From: Erysipelotrichaceae bacterium
GTDB lineage: Bacteria > Bacillota_I > Bacilli_A > Erysipelotrichales > Erysipelotrichaceae
Assembly: GCA_017428765.1 (NCBI GenBank)
Contig: JAFRQF010000026.1
Location: 1 to 64,000, forward strand
DNA: 64,000 bases
Direction: 5' to 3'
Shown here: piece after piece, positions 57,040 through 64,000 of the stretch
Position numbering within the stretch: position 1 is the stretch's first letter
Layout of the letters: each line of letters opens with the position of its first letter
The notes under the pieces: model-generated
Told to the model about the DNA's origin: nothing
Database searches by the model: none
Seen by the model: the letters and a program-made list of their open reading frames with translations, nothing else
Program-made: the position numbers and the translations under genes

Positions 57040-57322
57040 AGTGCCCGTCCACGATGCTCAATGACTGGCCGTTCGAACAGGTGATCTGTTCTTCTTCCAG
57101 ATAGCCGCCATTGACCAAATCCATCAAAGAGGAAGGTTCGCTTCCGTAATCCAGACGGAACTGCACGATCGCCGCATCGATGACCTTGGTCTGCGCCTTG
57201 CAGGCCTTGGAATCGACCGAAGCGATGACTTTGGAGATATTCGGTATGGTCAGTAAGAATAAGATCGAGATGATGATCACCACGACCACCATTTCCAGTA
57301 ACGTAAAACCCTTGTTGTTCAT
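57026..57322 (-). CDS. comGC: Major competence pseudopilin ComGC
   Basis: This 98-residue prepilin has NNKGFTLLEMVVVVIIISILFLLTIPN, the canonical class III signal and N-terminal helix, and the ComGC body with KVIDAAIVQFRLDYGSEPSSLMDLVNGGYL and a terminal Cys pair that may form a disulphide (ITCSNGQSLSIVDGHCVIY). It builds the DNA-uptake pilus. Confidence 0.93.
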   Translation of the reverse strand: MNNKGFTLLEMVVVVIIISILFLLTIPNISKVIASVDSKACKAQTKVIDAAIVQFRLDYGSEPSSLMDLVNGGYLEEEQITCSNGQSLSIVDGHCVIY

Positions 57323-57331
57323 ATTTCCCTT

Positions 57332-58339
57332 TCAAAAGATACTGATGGCCCGCATCGGCATGAACAGGATCTGATAGACGAAGATGATCACAAGACCGAT
57401 GAAAGCATAGGTGATGAGCTGTATGCCCAGAGTATAGTTCTTCATGCGCCGGGTGATCTTTTCTCTGGCCATGAAGATATAGGATTCGATGATCACAGAA
57501 AAATCGCTGGTATAGTTGGCGATCTTGATGAACCTCGACAAAGAAGGATCATAGTAGTACTTGCCTGCCGCTTCTTTCATGCTTTCGCCTTCCATCAGGC
57601 CTTCATCCATGTGAAAAGCCAGGAATGAAATGATCGGCTTGGACTTCATGGACTTCAGAATATGCAGAGCTTCTTTCGTCGAATAACCCTTTCGGATGCA
57701 GATCAGAAACAGCGACATGAATTCTTCGCAGCAATAGATGTTCACGAAGGAATTCGGGAAATGCCTGGAAAAGAAGATATACAGCAATACGATCCGCTCC
57801 GGCCGCAGGAAAAAGATGCTCAAAGAAAACAGAAGCAGCGTACCGTAATAAAACAGGTTCGCCGTGATCCTTAACAGGATACGCAGATCCTTATAGAGTC
57901 CGATATCATCCTCGAATGTCGAGATCAAAGAAAAGATCGAATCGATTCCGTAAAGATCGAACAGATACAATGAACTCACCGACACAAACAGGAGTAAGAG
58001 CGGATATGCGATCTTCGACAGGATGTTCTTGCTTCCTTCTTCGTTCTTTTCATAGAACATCAAAGATAAAGACAAGGCGGAAGAAAACGGAAGCGAACTC
58101 AGCAGTGTCAGAGTATAAGGCCGGATCTTTTTCGGCAGGAAGCCTTCGATCGCCTTTTCGATCGGTTCGCCTTCATCCAGCTTTTCTGTGATCTTTTCAA
58201 ACAGAGACTTGTTCTTCTTGGTTTTCAGCAATGAAAAACAGTCTCTGATCGAAAGGCCGGAATCCAGAAGCTTTCCCAGATAGGAAAGATCTTCGATGCC
58301 GAGATACTTTTCAGCACGCATCTTTCGCAAAGATGCCAT
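57332..58339 (-). CDS. comGB: Competence pilus inner-membrane platform ComGB
   Basis: This 335-residue GspF-type membrane protein has two T2SSF-like repeats (SYLGKLLDSGLSIRDCFSLL, and FLICIRKGYSTKEALHILKSM) and about three transmembrane helices (about 110-130, 155-175, 310-330). It anchors the pilus assembly ATPase. The start overlaps comGA by 29 bp; an ATG 6 codons later is an alternative. Confidence 0.88.
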   Translation of the reverse strand: MASLRKMRAEKYLGIEDLSYLGKLLDSGLSIRDCFSLLKTKKNKSLFEKITEKLDEGEPIEKAIEGFLPKKIRPYTLTLLSSLPFSSALSLSLMFYEKNEEGSKNILSKIAYPLLLLFVSVSSLYLFDLYGIDSIFSLISTFEDDIGLYKDLRILLRITANLFYYGTLLLFSLSIFFLRPERIVLLYIFFSRHFPNSFVNIYCCEEFMSLFLICIRKGYSTKEALHILKSMKSKPIISFLAFHMDEGLMEGESMKEAAGKYYYDPSLSRFIKIANYTSDFSVIIESYIFMAREKITRRMKNYTLGIQLITYAFIGLVIIFVYQILFMPMRAISIF

Positions 58340-59273
58340 CTTCGATCCCTTTCCGTATCTGTTTTTCTACCGAATAGAAATCCTCGGAATTCTTCCCATG
58401 CAGGCGGTAGTATTCGATCTCCTGGACGTCCATGATCTCGTATAAGACGACCTTGGAATGATCCTTGGCATTTATCAGCATCCGCTGATTGGAGACACAG
58501 AGCAGGTTTTCATAAAGATGATCCTCATTGACGCCGAGTTCGCTCAGTCTCGAAATGCAGCCGGATGCCTTGGACGTGTGGATGGTCGATAGAACAAGAT
58601 GGCCGGTATTTGCCGCGACCACCGCCATTTTGGCAGCCTTCTCATCACGGATCTCGCCGATCATGATGATGTCCGGATCATGCCGCAGGATCTGTTTGAT
58701 CCCTTCCGCATAGCCGAAACCCATCGCCTCGTTGACACTGAGCTGTATCAGATTGTCATGATAGACTTCGATGGGATCTTCGATCGAATAGATCTTTTTG
58801 TTCGATACGCTTTTCAGAAGTGAGTACAGGGTCGTCGTCTTGCCCGAACCCGTCGGTCCGGAAAACAGTATCAGACCGCAAGGCCTGGAAAGCAGTGCCT
58901 TGAAATACTGATTCTGCCGCTTCAGAGAAGACAGGCTGTCCGCATTGACTCTGATCTTGGAATTGAGTATCCGCAATACGCCGTTGGTATAGTTGATCTT
59001 GTTGATCACCGCAAAACGCAGCGAAAGAAGATTTCCGTCCACCTCCATCTCAAACTGGCCTGTCTGCGGTGTCAGGATGTTTCCGACATCGAGATTCGCC
59101 AGATATTGCAGATAACGGATCAGCTTATAATCTTCAAAACGTCCCTTCACCTTCCGGCAAAGCCCGTCGATCCGCATTTCGATGTTCACTTCCTGATAGC
59201 GCATCATGAAGTGGATATCCGTCGCATTGTACTTGAGAGCCAGCCTCAGCAAAGCCACCAGTCTTTCTTCCAT
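58311..59273 (-). CDS. comGA: Competence pilus assembly ATPase ComGA
   Basis: This 320-residue GspE/PilB-type ATPase has Walker A GPTGSGKT (139-146), the Asp-box and Walker B MIGEIRDEKAA, and the His-box HLVLSTIHTSKA. It powers extension of the competence pilus at the membrane. The start at 59273 has GAGGTGAAAAGAGA upstream; a start at 59336 would add 21 residues with no good RBS. It is the first gene of the comG operon. Confidence 0.93.
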   Translation of the reverse strand: MEERLVALLRLALKYNATDIHFMMRYQEVNIEMRIDGLCRKVKGRFEDYKLIRYLQYLANLDVGNILTPQTGQFEMEVDGNLLSLRFAVINKINYTNGVLRILNSKIRVNADSLSSLKRQNQYFKALLSRPCGLILFSGPTGSGKTTTLYSLLKSVSNKKIYSIEDPIEVYHDNLIQLSVNEAMGFGYAEGIKQILRHDPDIIMIGEIRDEKAAKMAVVAANTGHLVLSTIHTSKASGCISRLSELGVNEDHLYENLLCVSNQRMLINAKDHSKVVLYEIMDVQEIEYYRLHGKNSEDFYSVEKQIRKGIEDGIFAKDAC

Positions 59274-59325
59274 TCTCTTTTCACCTCTATTCATGTTTCG
59301 TTGAAAAGAGTCCGGATTCCTAAAG

Positions 59326-59356
59326 AAAAAGCTCATTTTTCTTCAAAATGAGCTCA
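59326..59356 (-). terminator. Terminator after the MBL hydrolase gene
   Basis: AGCTCATTTT and AAAATGAGCT pair with a short loop; T5 follows on the minus strand. It lies just upstream of comGA. Confidence 0.82.
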
Positions 59357-59360
59357 TTTT

Positions 59361-59960
59361 CTATCGTAAATACCAATTATTAGCCAATTCAAACGACAGT
59401 GTCGAAGGATCGTCGTGTCCCGGCAGGATGAAGTATTCCTCCTTGAAGGACTTGAAGACCCTTAATGATTCTTTCAAGGTCCTGGCATCGCCGCCTTTCA
59501 AGTCGGTCCGTCCCACCGAACCGCGGAACAGCGTGTCACCGGTGAAGATATAGTGATCAAAGACGAAGATCACCGAACCCGGTGTGTGGCCGGGCGTGAA
59601 GATCACTTCAAATTCAAACGGTCCGATCTTCATCTTTCCTTCCTTCAAAGGAAGTGTCTTGCAGCTGATGTAGGAGACAAGACCGAAGTCCGCTCCCGAG
59701 TATTTGTCCCTGGCAAGTTCCTCATCGTCCTCGTGAAGGTAGATCGGACAGTGATACTTCTCATACAAGCCGTCACACGCCTTGATATGATCGAAGTGAC
59801 CGTGTGTCAGCAGGACTGCCTTGAGATCAAGATCACCGAGCTTCTCGATCATCTTTTCCGGTTTCGATGCCGGATCGATGATTATCGCCTCATTGCCTGA
59901 GACCAGTACATAGGTATTGGTCGCGATCGGACCCATCACATAAGTGCGGATATCCATCAT
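59361..59960 (-). CDS. MBL-fold hydrolase (glyoxalase II-like)
   Basis: This 199-residue metallo-beta-lactamase fold protein has THGHFDHIKAC (metal-binding H-x-H-x-D-H), the distal HTPGSVIF, FTGDTLFRGSVGR and the terminal PGHDDPSTL. It belongs to the YqgX-type hydroxyacylglutathione hydrolase-like group; substrate unknown. The start follows closely on the rpmG terminator with no visible Shine-Dalgarno, so expression may depend on readthrough or a leaderless message. Confidence 0.9.
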   Translation of the reverse strand: MMDIRTYVMGPIATNTYVLVSGNEAIIIDPASKPEKMIEKLGDLDLKAVLLTHGHFDHIKACDGLYEKYHCPIYLHEDDEELARDKYSGADFGLVSYISCKTLPLKEGKMKIGPFEFEVIFTPGHTPGSVIFVFDHYIFTGDTLFRGSVGRTDLKGGDARTLKESLRVFKSFKEEYFILPGHDDPSTLSFELANNWYLR

Positions 59961-59965
59961 AACAA

Positions 59966-59985
59966 AAAATAGGCGAACGCCTATT
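59966..59985 (-). terminator. Attenuator/terminator at the rpmG end
   Basis: AAATAGGC and GCCTATTT pair around GTTC, followed by TTTTG on the minus strand. The 5' arm contains the rpmG stop codon. Confidence 0.78.
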
Positions 59986-60133
59986 TCTTCTCCTTATGTG
60001 TAGTCATTTTATTGCACTTAGGGCAAAACTTCTTGATTTCCATTTTTTCAGGATGTTTCTTCTTATTTCTGGAACCAGTGTATGTTTCTTCACCACACTC
60101 AGTACATTTGAAAGTGACGAACTCTCTTGGCAT
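59981..60133 (-). CDS. rpmG: 50S ribosomal protein bL33
   Basis: This 50-residue protein (MPREFVTFKCTECGEE ... NKKKHPEKMEIKKFCPKCNKMTTHKEKK) is bL33. Two CxxC pairs (CTEC and CPKC) show it is the zinc-containing C+ form. The gap 60134-60232 upstream holds its promoter; AGGTAAGTA-like sequence precedes the ATG. Confidence 0.97.
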   Translation of the reverse strand: MPREFVTFKCTECGEETYTGSRNKKKHPEKMEIKKFCPKCNKMTTHKEKK

Positions 60134-60232
60134 TTATACTTACCTCCATTTACGCTTAATCATCATAACATAAACGATATTTAAAATTCAATCTTTTTTA
60201 ACTTGTGTTTTTGCACTTTCCGATCCGAGAAA

Positions 60233-60255
60233 AAACTCACCGTAAAGTGAGTTTA
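60233..60255 (-). terminator. Terminator after ruvB
   Basis: AAACTCAC and GTGAGTTT form an 8-bp stem; T6 follows on the minus strand, overlapping the ruvB stop codon. Confidence 0.88.
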
Positions 60256-61260
60256 AAACAGTTTCTGTTCAAAGTTTATGTTGAGATGGCGATATGCTTT
60301 TTCAGTGACCATCCTGCCTCTTGCCGTACGGTTGATGAAACCGATCTGCAGAAGATAAGGCTCATTGACATCTTCCAGAGTGATCGCCTCTTCGCCGATC
60401 GCCGAAGCGATGGCTTCCACACCGACCGGACCGCCTTTGAAACGCTCGATGATGCCCCGCAGATAGCGGATATCGACATCATCCAGACCGAGGGAATCGA
60501 CTTTGAGCTTTTCAAGAGCTTCCTTGGTGATGGCCAGATCGATGACACCGCCGTTACGCACCTGGGCAAAGTCTCTCACCCTGCGGAAAAGACGGTTTGC
60601 GATACGCGGCGTACCGCGGGAACGCATGGCGATCTCGGCGACCGCTTCCTCGTCGATCGAAGAGGAATAGACCTTCGATGTCCTTCTGACGATCGAAGAG
60701 AGTTCTTCGGTCGTATAGTAATTCAGCTTGGATGTGATACCGAAACGGTCACGCAGCGGGGAAGATATCGCACCTGCCCTGGTCGTTGCGCCGACCAGAG
60801 TGAACGGCGGCAGATCCAGACGTATCGATTTGGCACCTTCTTCCTTGCCTACGACGATATCGATATAGAAATCTTCCATCGCCGAATATAAGACTTCTTC
60901 GACGATCTTCGGAAGACGATGGATCTCATCGATGAAAAGGACGTCCCCTTCCTGCAGAGAAGAAAGGATGGCAGCCAGGTCACCGGTCTTTTCGATGCTC
61001 GGACCGGTGGTCGTCTTGATGTTGGTGCCCATCTCATTGGCCAGGATGTAGGCCATCGTCGTTTTGCCAAGACCCGGCGGGCCATACAAAAGGACGTGGT
61101 CAAGTGCTTCATCACGCATCTTGGCCGCCTGAATGAATACTTCCAGGTTTTCCTTCAGATCCGTCTGTCCAACGTATTCTTTCAAGGTCTGCGGACGCAA
61201 GGAGGCATCATCATCCTGTGCCTGTTTGTCCGCGGATAATACTTTGTTTTCTTCTTCCAT
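60253..61260 (-). CDS. ruvB: Holliday junction helicase RuvB
   Basis: This 335-residue AAA+ motor has Walker A GPPGLGKT (60-67), Walker B DEIH (111-114), sensor 1 [11 protein letters not shown], and arginine finger region SPLRDRFG, with a C-terminal winged helix. It drives branch migration together with RuvA. It lies 12 bp downstream of ruvA. Length and motifs are canonical. Confidence 0.98.
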   Translation of the reverse strand: MEEENKVLSADKQAQDDDASLRPQTLKEYVGQTDLKENLEVFIQAAKMRDEALDHVLLYGPPGLGKTTMAYILANEMGTNIKTTTGPSIEKTGDLAAILSSLQEGDVLFIDEIHRLPKIVEEVLYSAMEDFYIDIVVGKEEGAKSIRLDLPPFTLVGATTRAGAISSPLRDRFGITSKLNYYTTEELSSIVRRTSKVYSSSIDEEAVAEIAMRSRGTPRIANRLFRRVRDFAQVRNGGVIDLAITKEALEKLKVDSLGLDDVDIRYLRGIIERFKGGPVGVEAIASAIGEEAITLEDVNEPYLLQIGFINRTARGRMVTEKAYRHLNINFEQKLF

Positions 61261-61272
61261 AAATGTTTTGTT

Positions 61273-61836
61273 TTACTTCATGAGCATCGACAGAGCCTTT
61301 CGGATCAGCTCGTCGGTCGAACCTTTTTCTTTTGTCAGCTTTTTCATGACCGGACGGATCTCGGCAGGCTTGTAGCCAAGCTGCTTGAGGGCTTGCGCGA
61401 CATCGCCCAGTTCTTCGCTCTTATCGCCGGCATCCTCGGAAGATTCCACGAGCTTGCCCTTGAGATCAAGGATGATCTGGGAAGCCGTCTTGTTTCCGAT
61501 GCCCGGCATGTGGCGGATGAAATCGATGTCTCCCGTTTCCACAGCGGTGATGATCGCATCCACGCTGGCTCTCGACAGGATGTTGGAAGCGATCTTCGGT
61601 CCGAGGCCTTTTACCGAAATGAGTTTGATGAACAGATCATATTCTTCCAAAGACAGAAAACCATATAAGGAGATCTCATCTTCCCTGACGTTCTGATAGG
61701 TATAGATGGTCATCTGCTTGCCTTTGGAAAGTGCTTCGGGATGATAAAAATTGATACGGTACCCTACCCCGTTCACATCGATCAATACGAAATCGGTGCC
61801 ATACGCATGAACTGTTCCTGATACAAATCCGATCAT
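61273..61836 (-). CDS. ruvA: Holliday junction-binding protein RuvA
   Basis: This 187-residue protein has an N-terminal OB domain (MIGFVSGTVHAYGTDFVLIDVNGVGYRI), tandem helix-hairpin-helix motifs (VKGLGPKIASNIL and MPGIGNKTASQIILDLKGKL) and a C-terminal domain III that contacts RuvB (LKQLGYKPAEIRPVMKKL). Forms an operon with ruvB. Confidence 0.97.
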   Translation of the reverse strand: MIGFVSGTVHAYGTDFVLIDVNGVGYRINFYHPEALSKGKQMTIYTYQNVREDEISLYGFLSLEEYDLFIKLISVKGLGPKIASNILSRASVDAIITAVETGDIDFIRHMPGIGNKTASQIILDLKGKLVESSEDAGDKSEELGDVAQALKQLGYKPAEIRPVMKKLTKEKGSTDELIRKALSMLMK

Positions 61837-61872
61837 ATTTCAATTATACATCATAGTATTTATGACGGCATG

Positions 61873-61895
61873 AAAAAAGCCGGTCTGTGACCGGC
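61873..61895 (-). terminator. Terminator after the ABC permease gene
   Basis: GCCGGTC and GACCGGC form a 7-bp stem with a short loop and T6 on the minus strand, directly after the stop codon. Confidence 0.92.
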
Positions 61896-63545
61896 TCAGA
61901 ATGAGATCTCTTTGTTTCCCGTGACCTTCATGTATACCAGCAGCGATATGACGGTCGCTGCCGTAAGGATCGTGGCATAAGCTGCCGCAATACCGTAGTT
62001 TCCTCTTGAGACATAGGTGTAGGTCGCAAGAGTCAGCGTGATCGTCTTGAGGTTGTACAGGATGATCGCGGTAGAAAGCTCCGTGATGATCGTGACCCAG
62101 GACATGATGGCACCTGACAGGATGCCGTTGGCCATCATCGGCACGGTGATCGTGAAGAAGGCTTTCAGCTTGGATGAACCCAGAGAAATGGCTGCTTCTT
62201 CGATCGACATCGGGATCTGCTGAAGTGTCGCAGTGGAAGATCGGATCGTATAAGGGATACGACGTATGACCAGAGCGACGATCATGATGATCGCCGTACC
62301 GGCAAGTACGAGCGGCTTCTTATTGAAGGCCATGACAAGCGCGATACCGACAACGGAACCCGGGATGATGTACGGGACCATCGACAGCGTATCGATGATA
62401 CGGTTGACGGTGTTGTTCCTTCTGACGACCAGATAAGCGATCAGGATCGCCAGGATGATGACGATGATAAGTGCCAGACCGCCGATCAGGAAGGTGTTCG
62501 GGATCGCGTTCCTCAGATGCGTGAAGGCAAAGCGATACGAATCCAGAGAATAGCCCGGTATGAAGATCTTGCCGGAAGTCTTCAAGAAGGATGTGTACAT
62601 GACATAGACCTGCGGCATGAATGCCAGTAAGACGATGAACCAGCAGTACAGATTGACTAATACGGCCTTGATGCCATGCAGCTTCTTCCTTTCGATCGAA
62701 TGCATCGCATTCATCGTGAAACGGAACTGGTTGTTGATGTAGCGCTGGATCAGGAAGATGATCGCCGTGATGACGATGGCGATGACCGAGATCGCAGCAC
62801 CGAAGTTGTGGTCGCCGCCGGTCTCCGCAAAGTAGGAGTTGTAGATGACCACCGGGAAGGTCTGGTAGCCTTCACCGATAAGAAGCGGCGTACCGAAGTC
62901 GGCAAACGCTCTCATAAAGACCATCAGCGTTGCGGCGATGATCGTCGGCATGCACAGAGGGATGACCAGCGTGAAGAAACGCTTGACGCCCGTGCAGCCC
63001 ATGTTTTCGGAAGCTTCCAGCAATGAATTATCGATGTTTTTCAAGGCACCGGAAACATACAGGAAGACCAACGGGAACAGCTGCAGAGCCAGTACCAGCA
63101 GGATGCCGTTGAAGCCGTAGATGTTCGGCACTGTTACAGGCAGGATCGACTCGACGAATTTGGTGATGATGCCGCTTCTGCCCAATAACATGATCCAGGA
63201 ATAAGCACCGATGAATGGTGCGGACATGGAGCATAAGATGATGATGACCTGCAAGATCGACTGCCCTTTGATCTCAAACATCTGGTAGAAATATGCCAGA
63301 GGGATACCGATCGCCAGTGTCAGCAGGGTCGCCAGCAGCGAGACTTTGATCGAGTTGAAGATCGATCTGACATAATAGGCCTGTGAGAAGAACTTCTGGA
63401 ACTGTTCGAGCGTGAAATTCCCTTCGAAGAAAAACGCATTATACAGCAGTTTTACCAGCGGGAAGATCAGAAACAGCGCATAAAGTCCCAGTATCAGAAC
63501 AGATACGACCTTCCAGACATCAAAGTTTTTCTTTGTGTCAGTCAT
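61896..63545 (-). CDS. ABC transporter permease, FbpB/AfuB-type
   Basis: This 549-residue protein is a fused permease with two BPD_transp_1 halves and about 12 transmembrane helices. EAA-type loops are visible in both halves: LLEASENMGCTGVKRFFTLVIPLCMP and SIEEAAISLGSSKLKAFFTITVPMM. The fusion is usual for ferric iron or phosphonate importers. It is preceded, 1 bp away, by the ATPase gene. A binding protein gene would lie beyond the window. Substrate not determinable. Confidence 0.9.
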   Translation of the reverse strand: MTDTKKNFDVWKVVSVLILGLYALFLIFPLVKLLYNAFFFEGNFTLEQFQKFFSQAYYVRSIFNSIKVSLLATLLTLAIGIPLAYFYQMFEIKGQSILQVIIILCSMSAPFIGAYSWIMLLGRSGIITKFVESILPVTVPNIYGFNGILLVLALQLFPLVFLYVSGALKNIDNSLLEASENMGCTGVKRFFTLVIPLCMPTIIAATLMVFMRAFADFGTPLLIGEGYQTFPVVIYNSYFAETGGDHNFGAAISVIAIVITAIIFLIQRYINNQFRFTMNAMHSIERKKLHGIKAVLVNLYCWFIVLLAFMPQVYVMYTSFLKTSGKIFIPGYSLDSYRFAFTHLRNAIPNTFLIGGLALIIVIILAILIAYLVVRRNNTVNRIIDTLSMVPYIIPGSVVGIALVMAFNKKPLVLAGTAIIMIVALVIRRIPYTIRSSTATLQQIPMSIEEAAISLGSSKLKAFFTITVPMMANGILSGAIMSWVTIITELSTAIILYNLKTITLTLATYTYVSRGNYGIAAAYATILTAATVISLLVYMKVTGNKEISF

Positions 63546-63546
63546 A

Positions 63547-64000
63547 TCATGCCTCTTTCTTCTTATAGATATCCAGGTCGTTTACGACGCCCTGTACCAG
63601 GTTATAAGCGCCGGTCTCATCAAAGATGTTGATCTTTTCGGTCTTGACGCCAAGGCGGATCTTGGATCCTTTTTCGATGATCGAATCGATCTTGGATTCC
63701 TGAACGATCTCTGCCGTCTCGCCGTCTTCGAAATGTACGAAGTAATGCGTATTCAATCCGAGGAATACGGCATCATCGATCGTCGCCAGGATGCCTTCCT
63801 TGCTGTCGGTATCGACGACAAGCTCTTCCGGACGGATGGAAGCTTTGACATTGCGGTCGTAGATCTCTTCCTTGCGAAGCGTATCGACCTTGACTTCATA
63901 ACCTCCCGGAAGGACGAGATAGCCCTCGCCATCCTTTTCTTTCAGTTTGGCGTCAATGACATTGGTGTGACCGATAAAGGTTGCTACAAACAGGTTTGCC
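63547..64000 (-). CDS. ABC transporter ATP-binding protein (partial, C-terminal part)
   Basis: The reading frame runs off the right edge; only 150 residues are visible. It begins with ANLFVATFIGHTNVIDAK, the end of the ATPase domain region, followed by a TOBE_2-type domain (YDRNVKASIRPEELVV, HYFVHFEDGETAEIVQ). It is the energising subunit for the adjacent permease. The Walker motifs are outside the window. Confidence 0.85.
   Translation of the reverse strand, partial: ANLFVATFIGHTNVIDAKLKEKDGEGYLVLPGGYEVKVDTLRKEEIYDRNVKASIRPEELVVDTDSKEGILATIDDAVFLGLNTHYFVHFEDGETAEIVQESKIDSIIEKGSKIRLGVKTEKINIFDETGAYNLVQGVVNDLDIYKKKEA

Overview
The window is chromosomal DNA of a Gram-positive (Firmicutes) bacterium carrying one 35.7 kb prophage. 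The host genes (DivIB, ComG pilus operon, HrcA-type CIRCE operator, DUF402 phosphatase, TPP-controlled ThiT, Firmicutes-like tRNAs and Shine-Dalgarno sites) suggest a Bacillota lineage, possibly Erysipelotrichia. That assignment is inference; no rRNA is present to test it.

Left flank (1-13288). The left edge holds the promoter and leader of an rRNA operon reading out of the window. Then come, on the minus strand, thiT and ntdp behind a TPP riboswitch, a dacF-like lipoprotein gene, and the operon ybeY-dgkA-cdd-era-recO. htpG follows on the plus strand behind a CIRCE operator. Next is a 1757-residue coiled-coil protein of unknown function with a large internal duplication, and then an eight-tRNA operon (Cys, Leu, Pro, Met, Ile2, Ser, fMet, Phe).

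Prophage (13272-48996). The element is inserted in the 3' end of tRNA-Phe and bounded by a 20-bp direct repeat. From right to left: attR with paired arm-type repeats; a HEPN-like DUF3644 gene facing a probable small RNA; the tyrosine integrase; a CI/Cro-like switch with GCTAAC-N5-GTTAGC operators; a possible structured RNA; an early region (HNH-like, PcfK, PcfJ, a replication initiator containing iterons, a small recombinase, many small ORFs); a late regulator; then terminase, portal, scaffold, capsid, connector and nozzle genes. No tape measure, tail tube or sheath gene is visible, so the phage looks short-tailed (podovirus-like). Lysis genes and a 2961-residue polyvalent protein end the late region.

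The most striking system is a complete diversity-generating retroelement (DGR) at 24.8-28.2 kb: a reverse transcriptase with the DGR-type IGSLVSQ motif, a 111-bp template repeat, and a matching variable repeat at the 3' end of a tail-protein gene. Thirteen of the 14 differences are at template adenines. This gives the phage a route to vary its presumed receptor-binding tail protein. A second candidate of interest is the DUF3644 gene with a convergent, promoter- and terminator-bounded ~110-nt RNA, resembling RNA-controlled HEPN modules.

Right flank (49.0-64.0 kb). The displaced terminator of the tRNA operon is followed by murG-murB-divIB, a LexA-like repressor divergent from a Y-family polymerase with two shared operators, trxB, an unusual efp, the seven-gene comG operon, an MBL hydrolase gene, rpmG, ruvAB, and an iron-type ABC permease with the 3' part of its ATPase gene.
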